DNA of 64,000 nucleotides, taken from NCBI GenBank assembly GCA_963666035.2, contig CAXXJI010000019.1, positions 62,001 through 126,000 of the forward strand. The letters run 5' to 3'. Positions 25,997 to 32,682 of the stretch are shown piece after piece. The notes below the pieces were generated by a model. The model searched no databases, was not told where the DNA came from, and saw nothing but the letters and a program-made list of their open reading frames with translations. Positions within the stretch are counted from its first letter, which is position 1. Each line of letters starts with the position of its first letter. The DNA comes from CALMFG01 sp963666035. Its GTDB lineage: Bacteria > Bacillota > Clostridia > Christensenellales > CALMFG01. The position numbers were made by a program, and so were the translations under genes.

Positions 25997-27022
25997 TTAC
26001 AGTAAAGGCTTACCTGCCAGTATTTCCATATAATCCTGATAGTTGCGCTTCAACAGCGCCGGAGTATCCAGTTCATAGGGGCATTGATCGCTGCACTGCC
26101 CGCATTCGATACAGTCTTGAATTTTTTCCATCTTCGCCCTGCCTTTTTCCCCAAGCAGCATTTCGGAAGGTGCTCTTCGCATCAGCAGCGACGCGCGGGC
26201 ACACGTGTTAATCTCAATACCCTGCGGGCAGGGCATACAGTACCCGCATCCTCTACAAAAATCGCCCTGTAACTCCTCACGCGCTTTTATGATATCCGCC
26301 GCCAAATCTTCGGTCACTTTGGGCGGGTTTGGAATATACGATAAAAACTCATCCAGCTCGCTCTCCCTTTGAATGCCCCAAATGGGCAGAACATGACCGT
26401 ACTGGCATATCCAAGCGCAGGCCGCCGCCGAATTGGTAATCAGCCCTCCGGACAGCGCCTTCATAGCGATAAACCCCATCCCCTGTTCCTTGCAGGAAGA
26501 TGTCAAACCAATCTCCTGATCTGTGCTAAGATAGCTGAATGGAAACTGGAGGGTGTCATATAAACCCGATGCCACCGCTTCTTTTGCTACATCCAAACGG
26601 TGATTGGTGATGCCGATAAATCGAATTTTGCCCTGCGCCTTTGCTTTTTGCATGGCATCGTAAAGTCCGCTTTCATCCCCGGGTTTGGGGCAAAAGGGCG
26701 GCATATGCAGCTGATAAATATCAATATAATCGGTTTTCAGTGTCTTCAGGCTGATCTCCAGCTGCCGCATTAAATCATTTGCATTCGTTATCATTGCTTT
26801 TGTTGCGATAACCACCTTATCGCGCATCCCCGCAAACGCTTCTCCCAACTTTTCTTCACTGTCCGTATATGCACGTGCAGTATCAAAAAAATCCATCCCG
26901 CCGTCATGGGCTTTTTTAAGAATATGAACCGCCTCGGCTTTGGATATGCGCTGTATCGGAAGCGCACCAAAACCGTTTTGTTCCACTTTTAATCCCGTTT
27001 TACCAATCTCAATCTTCGCCAT
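25997..27022 (-). CDS. Aldo/keto reductase with C-terminal 4Fe-4S domain
   Basis: 341 residues. The AKR barrel carries the usual tetrad: Asp47 and Tyr52 (FDTARAY), Lys75 (ATK) and His106 (YQLHMP). The C-terminus adds Cys motifs CRGCGYCMPCPQG and CIECGQCSDQCP, a bacterial ferredoxin-type domain seen in a large clostridial AKR subfamily. These proteins probably couple carbonyl reduction to ferredoxin-type electron transfer; substrates are mostly unknown. It is monocistronic with its own terminator, in a cytosolic setting with no signal peptide. Confidence 0.9.
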   Translation of the reverse strand: MAKIEIGKTGLKVEQNGFGALPIQRISKAEAVHILKKAHDGGMDFFDTARAYTDSEEKLGEAFAGMRDKVVIATKAMITNANDLMRQLEISLKTLKTDYIDIYQLHMPPFCPKPGDESGLYDAMQKAKAQGKIRFIGITNHRLDVAKEAVASGLYDTLQFPFSYLSTDQEIGLTSSCKEQGMGFIAMKALSGGLITNSAAACAWICQYGHVLPIWGIQRESELDEFLSYIPNPPKVTEDLAADIIKAREELQGDFCRGCGYCMPCPQGIEINTCARASLLMRRAPSEMLLGEKGRAKMEKIQDCIECGQCSDQCPYELDTPALLKRNYQDYMEILAGKPLL

Positions 27023-27287
27023 AATCTATCCTTCTTCTATAAGCCCGTATCTTATTTTCTTTCAGCTGCAAAGCAAGATCTCATTCTATGCTATTCATAT
27101 TCCGTAAAAAACTCAAGAAACAATGTGCATAAATCAAAATTCAGCATCCACTAAACAATGTGTTTTTATACTATATCATATTCACATCATGGTTTAAAGC
27201 TGACTAAATTTAAATCTAAAAAGCAACAAACAGTCTAAAATCTCTCGTTTGTACTCATCATGATTTGTTTGTTCTATATAAGCCTGT

Positions 27288-27959
27288 TCAATCCCGCGGG
27301 CTACTTTCCTTTTCTCCGCGCCTTATTTTTATGGCCGCATCAGCGCGCGCTTTTTCCTGCATCACTTGTTCCGGTGTTATGCCAAACCGCTCACTGCCTT
27401 GCGCAATCAAATACTTTTCTGCCGTTCGCTTGAATTCCGTACCCACCGGCCGATAGGTACATAACAACGCGGCCGCCCAGCCAATATCTTCGGCCGCATT
27501 TCCGATATCCGATTCCTCCAGATCCACTCCCCAGATTCGGCCTTTTGAAAAAATAAAGTTTCGAAAATTGATATCATTATAGCTATACCCCGGCATAGCC
27601 GTATAGAATTTTTCCAAAAAATCGATCAGCGCGTCAATATATATGTACGGCAATCGCCCTTCGTGTTCGGCTGTTTCCAGACACTCCAACAAAGTCTTGC
27701 CCTGAATATACTCTAAGCATAGCGCATTCTCTGTCTTTGCGAGCACCTTCGGCACACAACAGCCTTTCAAATTACAAAGCATCGCATATTCCTTTTCAGG
27801 TTCCCCTGCCAAATAGACCTTGTATACCAATTCGCCCGTAGTACCGTCACTGAATTCAGCGGCAATTCGGTAGACTGCATTACGGCGGCTGAAATATTTT
27901 TCAGCTACCGTATAGTGCGCAATATTTAATTGGTCCAGCATACGCTTTTCAATCTTCAT
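27288..27959 (-). CDS. Small protein-kinase-fold phosphotransferase
   Basis: 223 residues. A kinase-like catalytic loop, YNDINFRN (Asp129, Asn134), is followed by GVDLEE (Asp146), matching the catalytic Asp and metal-binding Asp of the choline-kinase/RIO-like superfamily. The N-lobe is short (ELVYKVYLAGEPEKEYAML), with Lys47 as the likely ATP-contacting residue. It is the last gene of the ECF operon, 9 bases after mobB, and I see no clear terminator after it. Its substrate is unknown. The location hints at phosphorylation of a small molecule such as a pterin or cofactor intermediate, but a regulatory kinase is equally possible. Confidence 0.6.
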   Translation of the reverse strand: MKIEKRMLDQLNIAHYTVAEKYFSRRNAVYRIAAEFSDGTTGELVYKVYLAGEPEKEYAMLCNLKGCCVPKVLAKTENALCLEYIQGKTLLECLETAEHEGRLPYIYIDALIDFLEKFYTAMPGYSYNDINFRNFIFSKGRIWGVDLEESDIGNAAEDIGWAAALLCTYRPVGTEFKRTAEKYLIAQGSERFGITPEQVMQEKARADAAIKIRRGEKESSPRD

Positions 27960-27968
27960 CCTGCACCC

Positions 27969-28730
27969 TCAGTCGCTGCGCTTTTCCGCCGAAATTGTGA
28001 TATCAATACGCCGGTTAGGTTCATACCCGTTTAGTTCCTTTACCAAAGCTAAAACATTGTTTTTGAGCACACTCTGTACAAAGGGAACCATCTCAACCAC
28101 TTGCCCGTCAATGCGCAAATTGACTTCGTTCTGCTCCAAAAGGCAGTCCCCGCGGGACTTCTCCCCTTTAATCATCGCTTTCAGCATTTCTCGGCAGGAC
28201 ATACCGCAGAGCCCGCAGCACTTCTTGCTGAAATCCGGCAAGAGATCAGGGACATTTTCTTCAATCAAATCGACCAGCACTTTCACATCTTTCATCGCAC
28301 TGACGGCCTTGATTCCTGCCACAGTGCTGCGACTGTCGGCAATCACGCCCGACAGCAATATCTCTGTTCCGTCCTGCTTAGCCGCAATGTCCGCTTCATC
28401 TTTTGCAGTGATAATCCTCGGGACATTGGCGTCTTCAATGCCCTCCATCACCACAAAATCCGTATTAAAATACACTAGAATCTGATCGATATTAAGCCGC
28501 TTTGAATAGATAAAATCGGTTTCGTTTTCGCTTCTCGCCGCAACCAGTTCTGCTCCGGCCGCGCGATGTCGGCTGGTGTTGGAGCCGTCTAAATCCATCG
28601 TAAACCCTTTGGACGCAATCTCCTTGACCGTGCCCACTGAATACCCCCGCGCTTTTAGTTCCTTCACAATATGCTCAATTGTTGTTGTTTTCCCAGACGC
28701 AGAATAGCCCACCACAGAAAACACTTTCAT
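27969..28730 (-). CDS. mobB: MobB-type GTPase fused to a Cys-rich (Fe-S) domain
   Basis: 253 residues; ATG at 28730 overlaps the ecfT stop (TGATG) and has GAGGGG upstream. The N-terminal P-loop is GYSASGKTTTIEHIV, followed by a MobB-like core (GTVKEI..., DFVVMEGIED). MobB proteins bind GTP and assist MobA in forming the molybdopterin guanine dinucleotide cofactor. From about residue 168 there is an added domain with CCGLCGMSCREM and a later Cys at GDC, a pattern suited to one 4Fe-4S cluster. The fusion and its place behind an ECF transporter under a Moco-type riboswitch tie this operon to Mo/W cofactor metabolism. Confidence 0.8.
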   Translation of the reverse strand: MKVFSVVGYSASGKTTTIEHIVKELKARGYSVGTVKEIASKGFTMDLDGSNTSRHRAAGAELVAARSENETDFIYSKRLNIDQILVYFNTDFVVMEGIEDANVPRIITAKDEADIAAKQDGTEILLSGVIADSRSTVAGIKAVSAMKDVKVLVDLIEENVPDLLPDFSKKCCGLCGMSCREMLKAMIKGEKSRGDCLLEQNEVNLRIDGQVVEMVPFVQSVLKNNVLALVKELNGYEPNRRIDITISAEKRSD

Positions 28731-29476
28731 CAATAACCCCTCCCAACCGTTGTACTTAAAACAAAAACCCCAAGCGTGATCATAATGCTGAAAACCGATA
28801 CCAGATAGTCCTGAGCCGATGGTGCGAGCGTTATCAAGCTGGTTCGCGAATCGCGAGCGCCGAATCCGCGGGACTCAGCCGACAAAGCCATATGCTGTGC
28901 TTTTTTCAGTGTTCTTACCGCCACAGGCGTTAGGATATAGCTATATAGTTCAAAACGGCTTTTCCAAGATAATTCTTTCATATCTATCCCTCTGAGCTGA
29001 ATCGCCACCATCGTGTCTTTAAATTCCTCTGCAAAAATGGGGACAAAGCGTATGCCGAGTTTTGTCATAAATATCAGTTCATATGGCAAATGCCATCTTG
29101 AAAGCCCTTCGATCATCTCCTGTTCGTCCGAAGTCCCCATGATGACTCCACAAAGCAGGATGATAACAAACCGAAGCCCAAACCCGATCCCACGAAAAAT
29201 CCCGATATCGGTGAGAACCCTAACACCGCTAAATCCAATGAGTGTGTTCCCTTCTTTGATAAACAGGCTTTGTAGCAGAATAACCCCCAAAAGAAAAACC
29301 AGCAGTTTTTTCAGCTTCTTAAACGTCTTTATCAAGTCGGCTCCAAAGCACAGTGCCAGCAGTACCCCGGCTGCCGCTGCCCCCGCGAGAATGATAAGCG
29401 AGTGAATAAATATCCCCGCGCTGGAAAGACAAAATGAAATGATGATTTTCGTGCGCGGATCCAGTGTTTTTTTCAT
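28730..29476 (-). CDS. ecfT: ECF transporter transmembrane protein EcfT
   Basis: 248 residues with five or six membrane segments and the EcfT/CbiQ layout. It starts with DPRTKIIISF, has MVAIQLRGIDMKEL and later MALSAESRGFGARDSRT, the two Arg-Gly coupling motifs that contact the ATPases. It overlaps the upstream ATPase gene by ATGA and the mobB gene by TGATG. EcfT links the substrate-binding S component to the two ATPases. Here all four ECF parts are encoded in one operon, so this is a dedicated (group I) transporter rather than the shared module. Confidence 0.9.
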   Translation of the reverse strand: MKKTLDPRTKIIISFCLSSAGIFIHSLIILAGAAAAGVLLALCFGADLIKTFKKLKKLLVFLLGVILLQSLFIKEGNTLIGFSGVRVLTDIGIFRGIGFGLRFVIILLCGVIMGTSDEQEMIEGLSRWHLPYELIFMTKLGIRFVPIFAEEFKDTMVAIQLRGIDMKELSWKSRFELYSYILTPVAVRTLKKAQHMALSAESRGFGARDSRTSLITLAPSAQDYLVSVFSIMITLGVFVLSTTVGRGY

Positions 29477-30123
29477 CGGTCCGCCACCTTCCCGCCTTTT
29501 ATCTCAATCACACGATGGGCATGCTTTCCAACAAACGCCTGGTCATGGCTGATCACCATCACCCCGACTCCGCGATTTAAAATATCTTCTAAAATATGTC
29601 CGAATCCCGATTTTCTCGCTTCGTCCAGCCCAGTGGTGGGTTCATCTAAAATCACATAGTCAGGGTCTCTCATAAATATCCCGGCCAGCGCCACCCGCTG
29701 GCTTTCTCCGCGACTGAGTGTGTGGCACTTCTGCTCCAGCAAGTGTTCAATTTCAAACGCCTTTGCGATTGTTATTACTTCTTCGGTAATCCTCTCCGAA
29801 CTGATACGGTTTAATCGCATGACAAACGAAAGTTCGTCAAAAACTGTGACAGCAAAAATCTGCTTTAGCGGATTTTGGAACAGATATCCCACCTTCTGCC
29901 CAATCTGCGCCAGCGGCATCGAATCAATACTGGCTCCGTCATACAGTACCTGTCCCTTCTCGGGTTTTAAAAGCCCGCAGCACAGCTTCCCCAGTGTCGT
30001 CTTGCCACTGCCGTTCTCCCCGATCAGTGCCACACAATCATTTGGCGCGAGACAAAGCGAAATATTTTGGAGCACTGGCATATGATAATATCCAAATGTT
30101 ACATTTTTCAGTTCAATTTCCAT
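29473..30123 (-). CDS. ecfA2: ECF transporter ATPase (EcfA, second)
   Basis: 216 residues. Walker A GENGSGKTTLGKL, signature LSRGESQRVAL (Arg replaces the usual Gly at the third position), Walker B YVILDEPTTGLDEAR, and H-loop VISHDQ. It overlaps its partner ATPase gene by 11 bases and ecfT by 4. The pair of non-identical ATPases is the usual ECF arrangement. The numbering of the two ATPases is arbitrary. Confidence 0.9.
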   Translation of the reverse strand: MEIELKNVTFGYYHMPVLQNISLCLAPNDCVALIGENGSGKTTLGKLCCGLLKPEKGQVLYDGASIDSMPLAQIGQKVGYLFQNPLKQIFAVTVFDELSFVMRLNRISSERITEEVITIAKAFEIEHLLEQKCHTLSRGESQRVALAGIFMRDPDYVILDEPTTGLDEARKSGFGHILEDILNRGVGVMVISHDQAFVGKHAHRVIEIKGGKVADR

Positions 30124-30808
30124 GCGGGATTTCCTTTAACCTGCCGTTTTTTATCTCCAGCGTTCGGTCGCAGATCGCTAAAGCGTCCCTGTCATGTGTG
30201 ACCATCATCATCGCTTTCCCGTTTTCCTTTAGTTTAACAAGGCTCGCCGCCACCCGCTGTTTCCCTTGCGCGTCCACTTCAGCAAAAGCTTCATCCAATA
30301 TCAATATGTTCGGTTCCATCACCATGACCGAGGCGAATACCAACAGCTGCTTCTCTCCGCCCGAAATCCGATTCGGATTGCGACCCAATAGATGCGTGAT
30401 GGCCAGTGCTTCGGCGGTGTCGAAGACGGTCTTTCGCATCGTTTCCTGCGGAAAGCAAAAATTCTCCATCGCAAACGCGATTTCGCAATCGCTTCGCGAG
30501 AAGAGAATCTGGCTGTCTGCATCCTGACGCACAATCCCGATTTGCCCGGCAATATCAGAATACGCCATGTCTGCCGTGTCCCTGCCCTTCAGCCATACCT
30601 CACCGGAAAATTCTCCGCCCAGCCGCTTGGGGATCAACCCCGAAAGCACATGGCACAGCGTTGTCTTACCGCAGCCGGAAGCCCCTGTCAGTGCTATGAT
30701 TTCGCCGCGATTCACAGACAGTGAAACATCGGTTAAAATCTCAGTCTGTGCTTTTGGGTATTGAAACGATATATGCTCTAGCTTAAGCAGCGTTTCATTT
30801 TTTATCAT
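30113..30808 (-). CDS. ecfA1: ECF transporter ATPase (EcfA, first)
   Basis: 231 residues from ATG 30808, with GGAG six bases before it. Walker A GASGCGKTTLCHVL, signature ISGGEKQLLVF, Walker B ILILDEAFAEVD and H-loop MVTHDRDAL are all present. The Walker B neighbourhood (DEAFAEVD instead of DEPTSGLD) is slightly divergent. It starts 3 bases after the stop of the exported molybdopterin-fold protein gene. Confidence 0.9.
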   Translation of the reverse strand: MIKNETLLKLEHISFQYPKAQTEILTDVSLSVNRGEIIALTGASGCGKTTLCHVLSGLIPKRLGGEFSGEVWLKGRDTADMAYSDIAGQIGIVRQDADSQILFSRSDCEIAFAMENFCFPQETMRKTVFDTAEALAITHLLGRNPNRISGGEKQLLVFASVMVMEPNILILDEAFAEVDAQGKQRVAASLVKLKENGKAMMMVTHDRDALAICDRTLEIKNGRLKEIPHGN

Positions 30809-30811
30809 CAA

Positions 30812-31327
30812 TTACTCCACATCCGAGGATAGCGCATACTTACACCAGTTCTGGCTGAATTGGTCTTGACTTATGACAATCATATACGGCCCGTCGCCGC
30901 CTGATTCACTTGTCTGTAAAGGTGCTCCGTCCTCAGCATACACCAGATAAACGTTATCTTCCATCAGCACCTGCTTTCCGGTTATCGCGGTGGTATATCC
31001 GTCCGCCGCCCGACTGATGACGGTGTCTGCTTCCAAAACTTCAACGCCAGCTTTTTCGAAAAGTACTCTTAAAGGCACACCGGTATACATTTTCGCTTCC
31101 GGCCCGGTTAGACTGGTATCCTTCACCGCCTGAAACGCCACCTCGCCTTCGGCCTGAATGGCAGCCAAGTCATAGCGCTTCACTTCCTCGCCATGGTACT
31201 TCACCACGAAAATTCCGTTTTCAATCTGCTGACGATTCTCACTCTTATCCATTCCGTTGAGATAAGCGGTTATACCTGCCACCACCGTCAGCACAGCAAT
31301 GATAATGATTAATGTTTTCTTCATCAT
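30812..31327 (-). CDS. Membrane-anchored molybdopterin-oxidoreductase-fold protein
   Basis: 171 residues. An N-terminal hydrophobic segment (about 4-22) looks like an uncleaved anchor or signal. The rest resembles the small sulfite-oxidase-type (oxidoreductase molybdopterin-binding) fold: KMYTGVPLRVLFEKAGV, then DGYTTAITGKQVL, YLVYAEDGAPL, DGPYMIVISQDQ and NWCKYAL. It is much shorter than catalytic sulfite oxidases and I see no equivalent of their Mo-ligating Cys motif. The start overlaps the S-component stop (TGATG), so it is translated with the transporter. I infer an extracytoplasmic binding or capture function for the ECF system; a redox role cannot be excluded. Confidence 0.65.
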   Translation of the reverse strand: MMKKTLIIIIAVLTVVAGITAYLNGMDKSENRQQIENGIFVVKYHGEEVKRYDLAAIQAEGEVAFQAVKDTSLTGPEAKMYTGVPLRVLFEKAGVEVLEADTVISRAADGYTTAITGKQVLMEDNVYLVYAEDGAPLQTSESGGDGPYMIVISQDQFSQNWCKYALSSDVE

Positions 31328-31899
31328 CACATCTCCAATCCATCAATTTCGAGCGTACGAATACGTTTTGCCACTTGAAACGCAATCAGCCCGCCAAACC
31401 CGCCTGAAAGCGCACCCACCGAAAGGCTGAGCAAAAGCGGAATCCACGGCAGACGAAAGAATACCAGATTGGATAAATACGTTCCCGTCAAATTGGCCAG
31501 AATTCCCGCCAAAAAGTAATCCAGCGACGTAACCGGGTGTTTTCTCAAAACAAAAAACAGCAGATCGATCACCACCCCAGGCAAGGTGTATGTGACCAGA
31601 CTTAACACGCCATGCGTGCCAAAAAAACCGGTCACAGCCACAATCAACGCCTGTATCAGCGCAATCAGTGTTGCCGTACCTCTTTTTTTGATCATCCCAG
31701 CGCCCAGTACGATCCAGAGCATATAAAATCCGCCCGCCACCGCGCCGCCCGGGATAAAAAGCGGACCGGTAATAATATGCACCAGCGGAACGACGATCGG
31801 TTTTGTGGCCAGACCCAACGCCGCCATCATTGCAATAATGATCAGCTCCAGCACGGTAAAGCGTTTCAGCCATCTTTTTTTATCTGTTTTGCTTTTCAT
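31327..31899 (-). CDS. ECF transporter S component (substrate unknown)
   Basis: 190 residues with about six hydrophobic segments. Features fit S components: an ALGLATKPIVVPL motif after the first helix, ITGPLFIPGGAVAGGFYMLWIVLGAGMIKKRGTATL, and a Gly-rich final helix (GALSGGFGGLIAF). It lies between two molybdopterin-fold protein genes and ahead of the ATPase and EcfT genes. I cannot match it to a vitamin-specific family such as RibU, ThiT or BioY. The riboswitch and mobB in the operon point to a Mo/W-related ligand. Confidence 0.75.
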   Translation of the reverse strand: MKSKTDKKRWLKRFTVLELIIIAMMAALGLATKPIVVPLVHIITGPLFIPGGAVAGGFYMLWIVLGAGMIKKRGTATLIALIQALIVAVTGFFGTHGVLSLVTYTLPGVVIDLLFFVLRKHPVTSLDYFLAGILANLTGTYLSNLVFFRLPWIPLLLSLSVGALSGGFGGLIAFQVAKRIRTLEIDGLEM

Positions 31900-31982
31900 C
31901 TTCCCAATTCCACTTTGCTTTTCTTGGCAAACGGAAGGTTTTAACGCTCAAATCCTCTTTCTCCCGCCTGCCAAAGCTTTGA

Positions 31983-32447
31983 CTATTTGTTCACCGTAAT
32001 TCTTACTACGTCGCGAATCCAAAGATTGCCCGGATAATTACCCGCGACCGTCTGCACGCCGCTTTCCTCGGTCACCAGCGATTTCCCGTCAATCGCCGTC
32101 GCCAGAATCGTTTTTTCATCATTGACCACATCGGGGGTATAATCCTGTGTGTATCCATCCGCCGCCTCCACCGAAATTGAAACATACTCGCCAGCGCCGA
32201 TTGCCTGCACGATGTCTGCAAAACGTACACCCAGACATTCCTGTTCGGTTTTTTCACCCGCTTTGTTTTTAAGTACCGCAGTGAAAGATACCTCATTCAA
32301 CTTCGCGTAATCTGCATTTGTAAATGCGCTGACATCCGCGCCCTCCACACTAATTGACCATTCAGCAGCCTGTTTTGGCGCAGCACAGGCGACTAAAACG
32401 AAAACCATTGCGATTGCCAGAACCGCCAATAATACTCTTTTTTTCAT
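31983..32447 (-). CDS. Lipoprotein with molybdopterin-oxidoreductase-like fold
   Basis: 154 residues. The signal ends with a lipobox LVAC (Cys21). The mature part has YAKLNEVSFTAV, ECLGVRFADIVQAIGAGEYVSISVEAADGYTQDY and LWIRDVVRITV, the same outline as the neighbouring 171-residue protein (target loop, DGY motif, closing strand). It is the first gene after the riboswitch terminator, with its ATG about 31 bases downstream of the hairpin and AAGGAG upstream. It is likely an exported partner of the ECF transporter. The two proteins appear to be distant paralogues. Confidence 0.65.
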   Translation of the reverse strand: MKKRVLLAVLAIAMVFVLVACAAPKQAAEWSISVEGADVSAFTNADYAKLNEVSFTAVLKNKAGEKTEQECLGVRFADIVQAIGAGEYVSISVEAADGYTQDYTPDVVNDEKTILATAIDGKSLVTEESGVQTVAGNYPGNLWIRDVVRITVNK

Positions 32448-32477
32448 ATCATTCTCCTTATATTTTAATCATTTTCT

Positions 32478-32512
32478 CTATAAACAAAACCCTTACCGTT
32501 TGGTAAGGGTTT
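32478..32512 (-). terminator. Intrinsic terminator under riboswitch control
   Basis: The perfect 11-base stem AAACCCTTACC / GGTAAGGGTTT with an AAAC loop is followed by TTGTTTATAG. It sits between the Moco-type aptamer and the first codon of the lipoprotein gene. The GGTAAG arm can pair with CTTGCC inside the aptamer, a possible antiterminator. Confidence 0.85.
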
Positions 32513-32547
32513 AGACATCAAAACGCATGCATGATTCTCATACAATC

Positions 32548-32655
32548 TTGTTCGTCCGTTTCCTTTCCAAACACGGGAGGCAAGCGACGTTTCCATCCAC
32601 TGCCCATCGGCTATAATCCCCAAAAACTTGAGGATAAAGCTCGGAAACTATATTT
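32548..32655 (-). promoter_or_regulatory. Moco/Tuco riboswitch aptamer
   Basis: On the minus strand the leader contains CCGAGC, then a perfect hairpin ATCCTCAA / TTGGGGAT, then GGAAACGTCGC, TGCCTCCCGTG and GGAAAGGAAACGG. GTTTCC at the 5' end pairs with GGAAAC at the 3' end (P1). These blocks match what I remember of the Moco RNA motif, which senses molybdenum cofactor or, in a variant, tungsten cofactor. It lies between an AOR gene and an ECF operon containing mobB, which is the expected context. The class is recognised by eye, without a covariance-model search. Confidence 0.78.
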
Positions 32656-32682
32656 TGTTTTTTAGAAGCTTTTTATTACGGC

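Noticed and set aside
31343..31873. Second minus-strand frame of 176 codons inside the S-component gene
   Set aside because: It is a +1 shadow of the S component with an unlikely Arg/Gly/Cys composition, while the other frame has clear membrane helices.
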